Assembly: GCF_040546765.1 (NCBI RefSeq) | Contig: NZ_JBEPOK010000001.1 | Coordinates: 4,774,001-4,838,000, forward strand | DNA length: 64,000 nucleotides | Reading direction: 5' to 3' | DNA from: Arthrobacter sp. OAP107 | Lineage (GTDB): Bacteria > Actinomycetota > Actinomycetes > Actinomycetales > Micrococcaceae | Shown here: positions 46,093-55,400 of the stretch, in pieces | How the letters are laid out: every line of letters starts with the position of its first letter | Numbering within the stretch: position 1 is the stretch's first letter | Translations under genes and position numbers: made by a program | The notes under the pieces: generated by a model | Seen by the model: the letters and a program-made list of their open reading frames with translations, nothing else | The model's database searches: none | Told to the model about the DNA's origin: nothing

Positions 46093-46131
46093 TCCTGATA
46101 CTAGTAGTGGGAGTACCAGGAGTAATAGTAT
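46093..46131. promoter_or_regulatory. Nested inverted repeats between ilvD and the XRE regulator
   Basis: ATACTA (46098-46103) and TAGTAT (46126-46131), 22 nt apart, enclose TCCTG/CAGGA arms that are offset from them (46093-46097 and 46117-46121). The region starts 42 nt upstream of ilvD and ends just before the GTG of the XRE gene. It is a plausible site for that regulator. Confidence 0.35.
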
Positions 46132-46137
46132 TTACGG

Positions 46138-46980
46138 GTGCAGGTATCTGAGAGGCGCAAGGAGCTTGGCCTCTTCCTCAGGGCCCGCCGTGACCAGGCA
46201 GTGCGGGCCGAGTACGGCCTTCCGCCCATAGCCCGCAAGCGGGAGCGCGAGCGCGGCCTCCGCCGGGAAGAGATCGCGTTCCTCTCCGGAGTGAGCGTCA
46301 CGTGGTACACGTGGCTCGAGCAGGGCAGGGACATCAGTCCGTCCCGGCAGGTCCTGGAGTCCATCTGCCGCTCCCTGCATCTTTCGGACACCGGCCTCGC
46401 CTACGTCCTGTCGCTCGGGGGCTACGCGACGACGGCGCCTGCCAGCCCCGCGGCCGCCACCGCACCGGCCCACGTTCAGCGGTTGATGGATGCACTGGAC
46501 CCCAACCCGGCCTTCGCCCTGTTCCCCGACTGGGGAGTCGCAGGCTGGAACACGGCCTACGCGGCGCTCTACCCCAACATCGCAAAAGTTCCTGCACCGG
46601 ACCGCAATCTTTTGTGGCTGGTTTTCACGGACCCCTACGTCCGGGACCTGCTTCCCGACTGGGAGATTACGAGCAAGCGCTTCCTTGCGGAGTTCCGGGC
46701 CGAAACCGGACAGCGCCTCGGCGATCCGGACATCAAGTACCAGGTGGAACGGCTCCAGGAGGCCAGCCCCGAATTCCGGGCGGCCTGGGACCGGTACGAC
46801 ATCCTCGGCTTCGAATCCCGCGAGCGGCTTTTCCACCATCCGGCAGTGGGAATCCTTCAGCTGGAACACCATCAACTCTCCCCCTCGGACCGTCCCGATC
46901 TCCACCTCGTGGTGTATACACCGGCCCCTGGCAGCGAGGCCAGCGACCAGATGCTGCGCCTCATGTCCGGCTCCCGATAG
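46138..46980 (+). CDS. XRE family regulator with MmyB-like ligand domain
   Basis: 280 aa. The N-terminal HTH_XRE region contains LGLFLRARRDQAVR, RGLRREEIAFLSGVSVTWYTWLEQGRD and LESICRSLHLS. A PAS-like MmyB domain (~100-270) follows with WNTAYAALYP and GILQLEHHQLSPSDRPDLHLV. These regulators bind small hydrophobic ligands and often control an adjacent enzyme or transporter. The start is GTG at 46138, 86 nt from ilvD and divergent from it. Whether ilvD or only itself is the target is not known. Confidence 0.85.
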   Translation: MQVSERRKELGLFLRARRDQAVRAEYGLPPIARKRERERGLRREEIAFLSGVSVTWYTWLEQGRDISPSRQVLESICRSLHLSDTGLAYVLSLGGYATTAPASPAAATAPAHVQRLMDALDPNPAFALFPDWGVAGWNTAYAALYPNIAKVPAPDRNLLWLVFTDPYVRDLLPDWEITSKRFLAEFRAETGQRLGDPDIKYQVERLQEASPEFRAAWDRYDILGFESRERLFHHPAVGILQLEHHQLSPSDRPDLHLVVYTPAPGSEASDQMLRLMSGSR

Positions 46981-47033
46981 ACATACTTCACATCGCCGGC
47001 GGTTGCGGCACCGCCAACTTCGGACGATAATAG

Positions 47034-47059
47034 TTAGCAGTGCTAATTAGCTGCGCTAA
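47034..47059. promoter_or_regulatory. Two adjacent 13-bp palindromes, MarR operator
   Basis: TTAGCAGTGCTAA (47034-47046) and TTAGCTGCGCTAA (47047-47059) abut each other. The arms TTAGC/GCTAA are identical. They lie 24 nt before the MarR ATG and are well placed for autorepression of the marR-MFS pair. Confidence 0.75.
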
Positions 47060-47082
47060 TCACCACCTTTAGGAGGCGCCAG

Positions 47083-47544
47083 ATGCCGCCAACACAAGCG
47101 ACAGACGCAGAAGCTACCGATTCCATCAGCCCCGATACCCTGGCCATCGATCTCCGGACAGCAGTCATGCGGACATCCCGCCGGCTCCGGGTAGAGGCAA
47201 CCGGCGACGTCATCACCCCGGGCCAGTACACGGTCCTCGCCCAACTCGACGGCCGCGGACCCCACACGCCGAGGGAACTGGCGGACCGGGAGCACGTGCA
47301 GGCGCCGTCGATGACCCGGATCGTGAACGCCCTCGCAGAGCAGGGCTTCGTGTCCCGCTCAGCCCACCCGGCGGACGGCCGGCAAATCCAGGTGAGCATC
47401 ACCCTTGCCGGGGAGGCCGCCCTGGCAGAGGCACGCGAGCAGCGGACCGCCTGGCTGGCCCAGCGCGTGGCCGGCTTGAGTCCGGAGGACCGGCTTACTC
47501 TGAGCCGGGCCGCGCACATCCTCCAGGAGATGATCGCCCAATGA
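47083..47544 (+). CDS. MarR family transcriptional regulator
   Basis: 153 aa. The winged HTH comprises QYTVLAQLDGRGPHTPRELA, VQAPSMTRIVNALAEQGFVS and the wing HPADGRQIQVSIT; a long C-terminal helix serves dimerisation. AGGAGG lies 9 nt before the ATG. The last four bases overlap the MFS gene (ATGA), so they are co-translated. MarR proteins of this type usually repress a drug exporter until a ligand binds. Confidence 0.9.
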   Translation: MPPTQATDAEATDSISPDTLAIDLRTAVMRTSRRLRVEATGDVITPGQYTVLAQLDGRGPHTPRELADREHVQAPSMTRIVNALAEQGFVSRSAHPADGRQIQVSITLAGEAALAEAREQRTAWLAQRVAGLSPEDRLTLSRAAHILQEMIAQ

Positions 47545-48827
47545 GCACCACATTCCGGGCGCTGGAAAACCCTAATTACCGTCTGTGGGCCGGCGGCGCC
47601 TTGGTCTCCAACATCGGCACCTGGATGCAGCGGGTGGCGCAGGACTGGCTGGTCCTGACGGTTCTCACGGACCACTCGGGCACCGCTGTCGGCATCACGA
47701 CAGCCCTGCAGTTCCTTCCCATGCTGCTGCTCGGGCCTTATGCGGGCGTCCTGGCAGACCGGTACCCCAAACGCGCCATCCTGCTGTGGACGCAGTCGGC
47801 CATGGGCCTGTGCGGGCTGGTCGTCGGACTCCTGGTGGTGACCGGTTCGGCGCAGCTGTGGCAGGTCTACGCGGCCGCCCTGTTCCTCGGGCTGGCAAGC
47901 GCCATCGACGGACCGGCGCGCCAGGCCTTCGTCTCCGAGCTCGTGGGACAGGACCACATCGCCAACGCGGTGTCCCTCAACTCCGCTTCCTTCAACACCG
48001 CAAGGCTCACCGGCCCTGCGATCGCAGGAGTCCTCATCGCGTGGGCCGGAACCGGCCCCGTGTTCCTGCTCAACGCAGCCAGTTTCATCGCCGTCATCAT
48101 CTCGTTGACCCGGATCCGCAGATCAGATCTGGCCCCGGCCGTACCGGCGGCCCGCGGCAAGCACCAGGTTGCGGAGGGACTGGGCTATGTGCGCCGGCGG
48201 CCCGACCTGGTACTCATCCTTGTCCTGGTAGCTATCCTCGGTGCCTTCGGCATGAACTTTCCCATCACCAACGCGCTGATGTCCACGGCGGAATTCGGCA
48301 TGGGGCCGGGCGAGTTCGGGCTATTGGGCTCGATCATGGCCGTTGGAACACTATCCGGCGCACTGCTTGCTGCCCGCAGATCCCGCCCCCGCCTCCGTTT
48401 CCTGCTTGGCGGGGCGCTGGGCCTGGGCCTGTTCACACTGATAGCCAGCGTGTCGCCGTCGTTCTGGCTGTACGCCGCCGTTCTGGTCCCGGTGGGACTG
48501 GCCTCAATGACCTTCCTGAACAGCTGCAATACGAGCATCCAGCTCTCGGTGCAGCCGCAGTTCAGGGGCCGCGTGCTGGCCCTCTACCTGGCAACCCTGC
48601 AAGGCGGGACGGCTCTGGGGGCACCGCTCATGGGCTGGCTCGGCAGCACGTTCGGCGCCCGGTGGTCGGTGGCCGCCGGCGGCGCGGTCGTGCTGCTGGC
48701 GGGATTGCTCGGCGTGTTCGTGGTGGTCCGGAGCAGCCGGCTCACCATGCGGCAGCAGCTGCTGGCTTCCTTCCCACGGAGGGGCCGCGTGGTCAGCCCA
48801 GCGGCGGGAGCGGGTACTCCAGAATGA
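47541..48827 (+). CDS. MFS transporter (DHA3/EntS-like exporter)
   Basis: 428 aa with about 11-12 membrane segments. The loop 2-3 motif is GVLADRYPKRAILLWTQ, and NYRLWAGGALVSNIGTWMQRVAQDWLVL at the start is split here by its own first two helices, typical of DHA3/EntS exporters. SLNSASFNTARLTGPAIAG is also family-like. It probably exports a drug, siderophore or metabolite with protons. It is coupled to the MarR gene. The last 35 nt overlap the 3' end of the convergent GNAT gene. Confidence 0.88.
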   Translation: MSTTFRALENPNYRLWAGGALVSNIGTWMQRVAQDWLVLTVLTDHSGTAVGITTALQFLPMLLLGPYAGVLADRYPKRAILLWTQSAMGLCGLVVGLLVVTGSAQLWQVYAAALFLGLASAIDGPARQAFVSELVGQDHIANAVSLNSASFNTARLTGPAIAGVLIAWAGTGPVFLLNAASFIAVIISLTRIRRSDLAPAVPAARGKHQVAEGLGYVRRRPDLVLILVLVAILGAFGMNFPITNALMSTAEFGMGPGEFGLLGSIMAVGTLSGALLAARRSRPRLRFLLGGALGLGLFTLIASVSPSFWLYAAVLVPVGLASMTFLNSCNTSIQLSVQPQFRGRVLALYLATLQGGTALGAPLMGWLGSTFGARWSVAAGGAVVLLAGLLGVFVVVRSSRLTMRQQLLASFPRRGRVVSPAAGAGTPE

Positions 48828-49326
48828 AGTCACTCTCCACCGAGTCGCCGAGGGTGAATGACTTCGCCCCGATCCTGGTGAAGCCGGATTTTTCGTAGAA
48901 GCGAATGGCCTTGGCATTCTCGCTGTTGACCCCGAGCCAGACGCTCGCCGCGCCCTGGTGCGCCGCCCAGTCCAGCGAGGCCCGCATCAGCATGGCGGCC
49001 GCGCCCCGTCCGTGGTGGTCCGGGTGTACGTAGCACTTGCTCAGCTCAACGGACCGGTGGCCATCCAGGGCACGGAGCACATCCGGGTCTGTTGGCTGCC
49101 GGTCGACGAGCAGGGTGTACCCGTCAAGCCGGCCGTCCTCGTCAAGTACCAGGATGGCGATTTTGCTGTCGGCGAGGTACTCCGCGAACCGGTCCTTGCT
49201 GAGTGTCCGCTTGAGGTGGAGCCGGATGTCCTCCGGCGAGGCTCCAGGCGGGCAAGCGAGCGGGAAAGTCGCCGCCGCCAGGTCAGCAAGGGCGGCGGCG
49301 TCTCCGGCAGCAGCCTTCCGGATCAT
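48793..49326 (-). CDS. GNAT family N-acetyltransferase
   Basis: 177 aa. Motif A for acetyl-CoA is CYVHPDHHGRGAAAMLM (Q/R-x-x-G-x-G/A variant HGRGAA). Motif B is WLGVNSENAKAIRFYEKSGF. It acetylates an unknown small molecule or protein. GGAG precedes the ATG at 49326. It overlaps the convergent MFS gene by 35 nt at the 3' end. Confidence 0.87.
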   Translation of the reverse strand: MIRKAAAGDAAALADLAAATFPLACPPGASPEDIRLHLKRTLSKDRFAEYLADSKIAILVLDEDGRLDGYTLLVDRQPTDPDVLRALDGHRSVELSKCYVHPDHHGRGAAAMLMRASLDWAAHQGAASVWLGVNSENAKAIRFYEKSGFTRIGAKSFTLGDSVESDFILEYPLPPLG

Positions 49327-49399
49327 TGAAACTCCAAAGCGTGAGGGCGGGCAGAAATCACTAAGAGGATTCTAGGCCGCCAGGAGTTTATGGCCGGGA

Positions 49400-49597
49400 T
49401 CAGCGGTTGCCGGACACCTTCGGCTCGACGGCCCAGGCGAGGCGGTGCAGTGCGCTGGCGGTCCTGCCCCGGAAGGTGCTCCAGGCAGTTGGCCGCGGCG
49501 CCCGCTCCTCGGTGACCGTGGGGGCCTGGGGCAGGGCGCTTGTGGCCAGGCTGTCAGAGCCAGCCAGAAAGAGGGCCATCATGCCAGTGCTTTCCAT
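49400..49597 (-). CDS. Small hypothetical protein
   Basis: 65 aa. The ATG at 49597 is preceded by GGAG with good spacing. There is a short moderately hydrophobic start (MESTGMMALFLAGS) and a basic, Arg-rich remainder. No family is recognised. The main support is the ribosome site and its position in an otherwise empty 190-nt gap next to the GNAT gene. Confidence 0.35.
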   Translation of the reverse strand: MESTGMMALFLAGSDSLATSALPQAPTVTEERAPRPTAWSTFRGRTASALHRLAWAVEPKVSGNR

Positions 49598-49679
49598 ACT
49601 TTTTCTCCAGAATGGTTTTCAGGAATGGGGGGATGCGGGGGGAGACCGCGCTCGACCCCCGAGCCATTATTCCTGCCTG

Positions 49680-49693
49680 GTCAACCGGTTGAC
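49680..49693. promoter_or_regulatory. GTCAAC palindrome copy 1
   Basis: GTCAACCGGTTGAC is a perfect 14-bp palindrome, with half-sites GTCAAC/GTTGAC separated by CG. It shares the half-sites of the two copies close to the small HTH gene, but with a 2-nt spacer instead of 4. Confidence 0.6.
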
Positions 49694-49741
49694 GAATCAT
49701 GCGACAGCGTCACATTGCCAGGCCCCTGCACGCCAAGCGCC

Positions 49742-49757
49742 GTCAACTTTCGTTGAC
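49742..49757. promoter_or_regulatory. GTCAAC palindrome copy 2, overlapping the -35 element
   Basis: GTCAAC-TTTC-GTTGAC. Its right arm runs into TTGACG (49753-49758), which fits a -35 hexamer for the small HTH gene at 49789. Confidence 0.7.
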
Positions 49758-49769
49758 GCGCCATCCATT

Positions 49770-49785
49770 GTCAACTAACGTTGAC
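49770..49785. promoter_or_regulatory. GTCAAC palindrome copy 3, overlapping the -10 element
   Basis: GTCAAC-TAAC-GTTGAC. It covers TAACGT (49776-49781), which is 17 nt from the putative -35 and resembles a -10 box. The palindrome ends 3 nt before the ATG at 49789, so transcription would begin at or next to the start codon. Confidence 0.7.
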
Positions 49786-49788
49786 GCC

Positions 49789-50004
49789 ATGGAGGTGGAC
49801 CGGTTGAAAACTTTGGTGGGATCCATGGACGGCGACAATCCTGTGAATGGCCTGCAGGCCGTGGCTGAGCTGCACCGGGAGATCGGACGGGCGGAAGCGG
49901 CCCTGGTGCGGCGGGCCCGCCTCTCGGGTTTGTCCTGGGAGGCGATCGCCCACGCACTCGGCGTCAGCAAGCAGGCTGTCCACAAGAAGTACGGCAAGAG
50001 ATAA
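49789..50004 (+). CDS. Small HTH protein, probably leaderless and self-regulated
   Basis: 71 aa. An acidic N-terminal part with a helix (VAELHREIGRAEAALVRRAR) precedes a C-terminal HTH of sigma-70 region 4 type, GLSWEAIAHALGVSKQAVHKKY. There is no ribosome site. A -35 TTGACG, 17-nt spacer and -10 TAACGT place the transcription start at about 49788, so the mRNA is probably leaderless. Two GTCAAC palindromes cover both promoter boxes, suggesting autorepression. An in-frame ATG at 49699 would read through the palindromes and is rejected. The target genes are unknown. Confidence 0.72.
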   Translation: MEVDRLKTLVGSMDGDNPVNGLQAVAELHREIGRAEAALVRRARLSGLSWEAIAHALGVSKQAVHKKYGKR

Positions 50005-50014
50005 ACGCAAAGAA

Positions 50015-50048
50015 CAAGGGGCTCCGCCGGTACAGGCGGAGCCCCTTG
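50015..50048. terminator. Bidirectional terminator between HTH gene and GH43 gene
   Basis: CAAGGGGCTCCGCC (50015-50028) and GGCGGAGCCCCTTG (50035-50048) form a perfect 14-bp stem with loop GGTACA. It starts 11 nt after the HTH stop and serves the convergent GH43 gene too. Confidence 0.8.
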
Positions 50049-50069
50049 CATCCCTGAGTCAGGGCCAAG

Positions 50070-52325
50070 TTACAGCTGGCTGTGCAGGCGCTCCAGCTCC
50101 GTCCTGGTGACGGGCAGGACCGTGCCGTGGCGCGGCGCGCGCGGCAGTTCGTAGTTGGTGGACAGCTTCCAGTTGGGGTTTTCCAGGCTGGTGCTTTCCA
50201 GCGGGATGTAGCCGCGCCCGCCGAATTCGTCGACGAACAGGTAGTACTTTTCCTCGGTGTTCGACTTGAAAATGGTTGGTCCTTCCACGCCGCCCGTTCC
50301 GGCCTTCTTGCCGATGCAGTTGGCCATCAGCGTCCAGTTGCGCGGGTTGGTCGCGGGCCCGTCGATGGCGAGCAGGTCGCTCGACTTTTCCTGCATGATG
50401 TCCAGGCAGCCGGAGACCTGTCCCTCGTCCTTGGTGAACCGGTAGTAGGTGTCACCCTCCTTAATGACCGTGGAGTCAATGACCGAGTTGCCGGGATCGT
50501 TCCACACCTTGGCCTCGGTGAACGTCCTGAAGTCCCGGGTGGTGGAGTACATCATCTTGTTGTAGGTGCCGCCGGTGTGGTTGGGGTCGTTCTCCGCGTA
50601 GATCTTGGAGGCCCAGTAGACCACGTAGGCGCCGATCTTCTCGTCGTAGTGCGCTTCCGGCGCCCAGGTGTTGCCCGCGGTGTCCGGCGAGACCTTCACG
50701 TGACGCTGCCCGGACCAGTTCACCAGGTCGGTCGATTCCCAGACCTCGATGTACTGGCTGCCCTGGCGCTGGGAGGAGTCCCAGCTGGTGCCGCTGCCGA
50801 TGGAGAGGTCCGTGGCGATCATGTAGAACTTGTCGCCCTCCGGGGAGCGGATGATGAACGGGTCGCGCAGGCCCTTGGTGCCGAGCCCGGACTTGAGGAC
50901 GGGGTTTCCGCCGTTCAGTTCGTCCCATTTGAGGGCGTCGTTGCCGCGGCTGGCGGCCAGGTAGATGTTCTCGCCGGCGAGGTCGTTGCCGGTGAAGTAC
51001 GCGAAGGCGTAGCCTTCCTTGGCTTCGGCCTTGGGCAGCGGCAGCACCGTGACGCGGAACTTCTTCTTGGTCTTGGCTTTGCCCAGGGTGACTGTTGCCT
51101 GCAGGTTGAGCACGGCAGCCTTGCTGCCGTAGGCGGGCCGGGTGACCTCGCCGGTGGCGGTGATGACGGCGTCGTCGTTCGACTTCCATTCCACGGCGGT
51201 TCCGTACAGCCCCGCCGCGGGAAGGGTGATGTCCCCGCGGATCGCGTCGGCATCCCACACGGTCAGCGCTGCCGCGGCTTCGGTGACCTTCTGGTCGTCG
51301 CTGATGTCTTCCGGCACCGTAACGCTAAACGCTTTCGACGCCGATGCCTCACCTGACGTGGCCGTCGCGGTCAGCGTCACCGCGGCGTCTCCGGTGCCGT
51401 TGGCCGGCCGGGTGACTGTCCCCTGGGCGGAGACCGTGGCCGGATCCGAGGACGACCAGGTGTAGGCCGAGCCGTTCGGACCGGTCGCGGGCAATTTCAG
51501 GTTGGCCGTCACGGCGGAGGTGTCCCCCAGCGACAGGTCCTGCAGGTCGAGGGCTACCCGCTGCTCCGGGGAAACGTACCCGAGCTCCCGCACCTCATCG
51601 GCCGAGAGGGCACGGTTGTAGATGCGGAAGTCGCGGACCTGGCCCTTGAGGTACTTGTCGCCGGTGTACACGGACCGCCCGAGGTAGTTGGCCGTCGTCG
51701 TTCCTCCCCCGATGCTTCCGGGCGTGATGGTGACGCCGGTCTTCCGGGCCACCTCGGTGCCGTCCTCGTAGAGGACGGCGGTGCCGCCGCTCAGGGTGTA
51801 GGTGATGGTTTTCCAGGCTCCGCGGGCCAGGTCCCGGTTGGCGCTGGTGGTCTGCTCGGTGGCCCAGTTTCCGCTGGCAATGGAGGTCCGGTACGAGTTG
51901 CCAGTGGCGAAGAGGTAGCCGTTGCCGGTGCCGTTGGCGGTGTTTCCCAGGCCCCAGATGAAGTACGGGGCGCCCTGGTCGGCCGCGATCTTCACGTCGG
52001 TGGAGACGGTGATGGAGTCCAGCCCGCGCATGACGTCGTTCGGCAGCCGGACGTGGGCGTTCGTGCCGCCGAGCTGCAGGCCTTCGCCGCCCAGTGGTGT
52101 CGCATCCCCGCTGATCGTGCCGTTGCGGCCGTTGCCGGAGCTGTCCTCCGCCACCGTCCCGCCGGTTTCCGTCAGGTTGTATTTGAGGACAAGTCCGTCA
52201 TCGACGGCGGAGTGGGCCGGCGCCGCGGCGACCAGCCCGCCGAGCGCCAGGGCGGCGGAAGCGGCCAGCGCGGCCGCCGCCGTCATCGCCGGTCCCGTGC
52301 GGGCGCGCGAGTGTGTTGGGATCAT
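50070..52325 (-). CDS. Secreted LamG-Ig-GH43 arabinosidase/xylosidase-like enzyme
   Basis: 751 aa. The signal peptide (~1-40, ending APAHSA) is followed by a LamG-like jelly roll (~45-270, e.g. GQVRDFRIYNRALSADEV), two atrophied Ig-like repeats (~275-450), and a C-terminal five-bladed GH43 propeller (~460-751). Likely catalytic acids are in GLRDPFIIRS (Asp), VIDSTVIKEGD (Asp) and GGVEGPTIFKS (Glu). The family covers arabinofuranosidases, arabinanases and beta-xylosidases; neighbours favour arabinosides. The ATG at 52325 is preferred although its ribosome site is weak. It lies 81 nt after the GH127-type gene, in the same operon. Confidence 0.82.
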   Translation of the reverse strand: MIPTHSRARTGPAMTAAAALAASAALALGGLVAAAPAHSAVDDGLVLKYNLTETGGTVAEDSSGNGRNGTISGDATPLGGEGLQLGGTNAHVRLPNDVMRGLDSITVSTDVKIAADQGAPYFIWGLGNTANGTGNGYLFATGNSYRTSIASGNWATEQTTSANRDLARGAWKTITYTLSGGTAVLYEDGTEVARKTGVTITPGSIGGGTTTANYLGRSVYTGDKYLKGQVRDFRIYNRALSADEVRELGYVSPEQRVALDLQDLSLGDTSAVTANLKLPATGPNGSAYTWSSSDPATVSAQGTVTRPANGTGDAAVTLTATATSGEASASKAFSVTVPEDISDDQKVTEAAAALTVWDADAIRGDITLPAAGLYGTAVEWKSNDDAVITATGEVTRPAYGSKAAVLNLQATVTLGKAKTKKKFRVTVLPLPKAEAKEGYAFAYFTGNDLAGENIYLAASRGNDALKWDELNGGNPVLKSGLGTKGLRDPFIIRSPEGDKFYMIATDLSIGSGTSWDSSQRQGSQYIEVWESTDLVNWSGQRHVKVSPDTAGNTWAPEAHYDEKIGAYVVYWASKIYAENDPNHTGGTYNKMMYSTTRDFRTFTEAKVWNDPGNSVIDSTVIKEGDTYYRFTKDEGQVSGCLDIMQEKSSDLLAIDGPATNPRNWTLMANCIGKKAGTGGVEGPTIFKSNTEEKYYLFVDEFGGRGYIPLESTSLENPNWKLSTNYELPRAPRHGTVLPVTRTELERLHSQL

Positions 52326-52406
52326 TGAGACACTTTCGTTCGGGCGGCCCGGAGGCCGCTGGTTGGAATGGGAAACAATCAAAACGGACGACGCCGGATG
52401 GCCGGC

Positions 52407-55400
52407 TCAGGCGTTCAGCCTGGCCACCAGTGCCCGGGCGCCGCTGACCAGCAGGTCGCGCAGGGACTCGTCGGTGATGTCCCGGGTGACGCCGTCGATG
52501 TACTGCCCGAGGTAGTGCACGGCCTTGGCAGGGGTCTTCTGGGCGAGTGCCTTGCCGGCCGATTTCAGCCGCGCGCCGAGCATGTCACTGGTGTCGGCCG
52601 TGATCCGGCCCGCCGCGAGCGCCGCAGCCGCAATCCGCTGCAGGTCGTCGATTTCACCTTCGGGGCTGGTAAATGCCGCCTGCTGGGCCGCACCGTAGAT
52701 CCGGTCCGCATCCGCGCGGCTGAGCAGGCCTTCGGAGACCCACGTGTCCGCCGCCCGGGTGACACGCAGCAGCAGCTCGGGCTTGTTGGCGAACGGGGCT
52801 GACTGCCAGACGTCGTCAAGGAGCGTGGTCTTGTTGGCCCGTGCTGGGTTGGCCACGCCGGAGTCCGTGCCACCGAACACCACGGACGGCTCAGTGCGCC
52901 GGAAGTACGAGTGAAACGCATCCTCGGTTCCCTTGAGGAACGGCGCCAGTTCCACGCCGGCGAGCGTAAAGTGCAGCGGCTTGCCCGGGACCGGCTGGAT
53001 GGCCGGGGCGAGATCCCCGTTGAGCTTGGCCGTCCCGTACGGGCCGAAGGGGAGAAGTTCGCTACGGGAATCCCGCGCCACGAGGTGGACGGGCCCGTAC
53101 ATCAGGCTCTGCACGGAAGGATCGTCCTGGGCCCGTTCGGCGCGGAGCGTGAACGGCATCTCCACCTCCACCGTGTCCCCGTCCTTCCAGGTCCTGGCGA
53201 TGCCCAGGTACGTGCCCGGCGCCGCCGTCGCCTCTGCCGGTGCGCCGTTGACCCGGACGGCAAAACCGGTCGTAGCCCACGCCGGTACCCGCAGCCGCAG
53301 CTCGAACTGTCCGGAGCCCGCTACCTGCAGCGTGGTCCGCTGCTCGAAGGGGAAGGAGGTCTTCTGGGTGACCGTGACGTTCTTCGCGGCCCAGCGGAGA
53401 GTGGATGGAATGTAGAGGTTGACGTAGAGCGCGCTGCCGTCCGCGGCGGTGAAGTACACGGAATCCTGGTACTTCGTTGCCGACTCGAGGCCGGTGCCTT
53501 CGCAGCACGTGGTGCCCTGCTTCGGCGTGAAGTCGCGGACCGCGCCGGGCTGCAGGCCGATGAAGTAGGTGGCCAGCGGCAGCTCCGCGTCCTCCCGGTC
53601 CTGCTTGGACCCGAGGACCTGGTTGAAGAGCGCCCGCTCGTAGTAGTCCATGTATGCGGGGTTCTGGTCCTTGAAGAACAGTTCGCGCGTCAGTTTGAGC
53701 ATGTTGTAGGCGCAGCAGGATTCGGCGTCGGTCGCGTTCAGGAACGCCGCGATCCGGTCCCGTTCCTTCCAGAACTCACCCTGGCTGGTTCCGCCGATGC
53801 TGAACATCCGCGTGGGCACCACCATGCCCCAGAAGTTGCGCGCGGCGGTGAGGTAGCGTTCCTCGCCGGTGGAGTTGTACATCAGCACCAGGCCGGTGAA
53901 GATCGGGATGTGCTGGTTGGCGTGCAGGCCGGCGAGGACGTCCTTGTTCTGGGCGCACGCATCGATGAGGGAGTCGAGGTCGAAGTACCTGGCCAGCTCC
54001 AGGTGCTCAGGCCTGCCCGTGTGGGCATGCGTCTCCAGGATGGCCTCCACGATGCCGCCGTATTCGCCGCTGGAGAAAATTCCCCACATCCGCTGGCGCA
54101 CCGCGGGCGTGAGTTTGCTCAGCCGCGAGTGCATCCAGTCGCAGAGTCCGGCTGCCAGGTCCAGGGCCTTCGTTTCCGCGGTGGCCGAGTAGGCGTCGAG
54201 GAGTCCCTTCAGGATTTTGTGGGCGGTGTAATAGGGGGCCCAGACGCGGAGGTAGTCCGGTGTGGTCCTGCTCTCGAGTTCGATGAACTGGGTCTCCGGG
54301 TACGCCGCGAGGAAGCCGGGGTGGCTGGGCAGTCCCCAGGTGCGCCGGAGGGTGGCGCTGCGGTCCTTGCCGGAAGCGTCCGCCAGCACGGACCCGCTGC
54401 TTTCGCCGCAGGCGAGGGCGACGACGTCGCCGTTTCCGGCAGAAGAGTTCGACGCCGGCGCTGCCGCGAGTTCGGCCACCTGCGCCGCGCTGAGCGCCGA
54501 GGACCAGATGTTAACGTCCTGGTAGGCGCCGGCGAAGGTCGGATCGTTGTACTGCGACCGGCCAAGCCAGACGTTGGCAAGGCTTCCCAGCAGGGCCGGG
54601 GTCAAGGTCAGGGCGGCATTGCGGCCGGCCTGCTTTCCGTTGACGTACAGGGTTCCGGCCCGGCCGTCCAGGGTGACCGCAACGTGGCTCCACTCGTTGA
54701 CCGGCAGCGGGGCGGTGCCCACGATCGTCTGCTCACCCCCGGCGAAGTTCCGGGTGATGGCGAACCGCGGCAGTCCGGCGCCGTCGCGCTGGGCGAGGAA
54801 CGCGTAGGTCCTGGTGTCATTCCCGAAGTCGAAGATCCGCTCCCAGTTGGCCGCCGCCGTCGGACGCACCCACGCAGCGAAGGTGAGGGCCGTCAGCCCG
54901 TCCACGGAGCCGGCGGGCAGCTGGCCGTAGAGGTAGGAACCGCGTGCGATGTCGACGGCGGTCCCCGGCAGGCGGCCTCCGGTGGTCAGGATGCCGGGTT
55001 CCCGGGAAAGCGCGTCGCGGCATTCGTGCAGGGAGGTCACCAGGTTCCGCAGCTTGGTGCCGAAGACCTCCTCCCCCGTGCCGGCGTAGGCCTGGGCGAG
55101 CATGGACATGTGGTGGCCGGTGAAGTGCCCGCGCAGGTTGCCGTTGGCTTCGCCGTCGAGCCCTTCCCAGCCGCCGGCGGGCAGCGGGACCACCCCGGCA
55201 ACGGGCTGCAGGCCGGCGTTGGCCCGGAAGACGTTGAGGTAGCGGCGCTCGTCGTACCCGCGGGCGAAGTTCAGGATCAGCTCACGTTTCCGGGCGAACA
55301 CCCCCTGCCCCAGGCTGACGTCGGACAGTTTGAAGGGGTGGAGCGCAGCCGCGGCGGGCGCTGCGCCCGCGGCCGGCGCCTCCGCGTTCGCCGCCCCGGC

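Noticed and set aside
46998..47015. Hairpin GGCGGT-TGCGGC-ACCGCC as terminator of the XRE gene
   Set aside because: Six-base stem without a T-tract; too weak to list as a feature.
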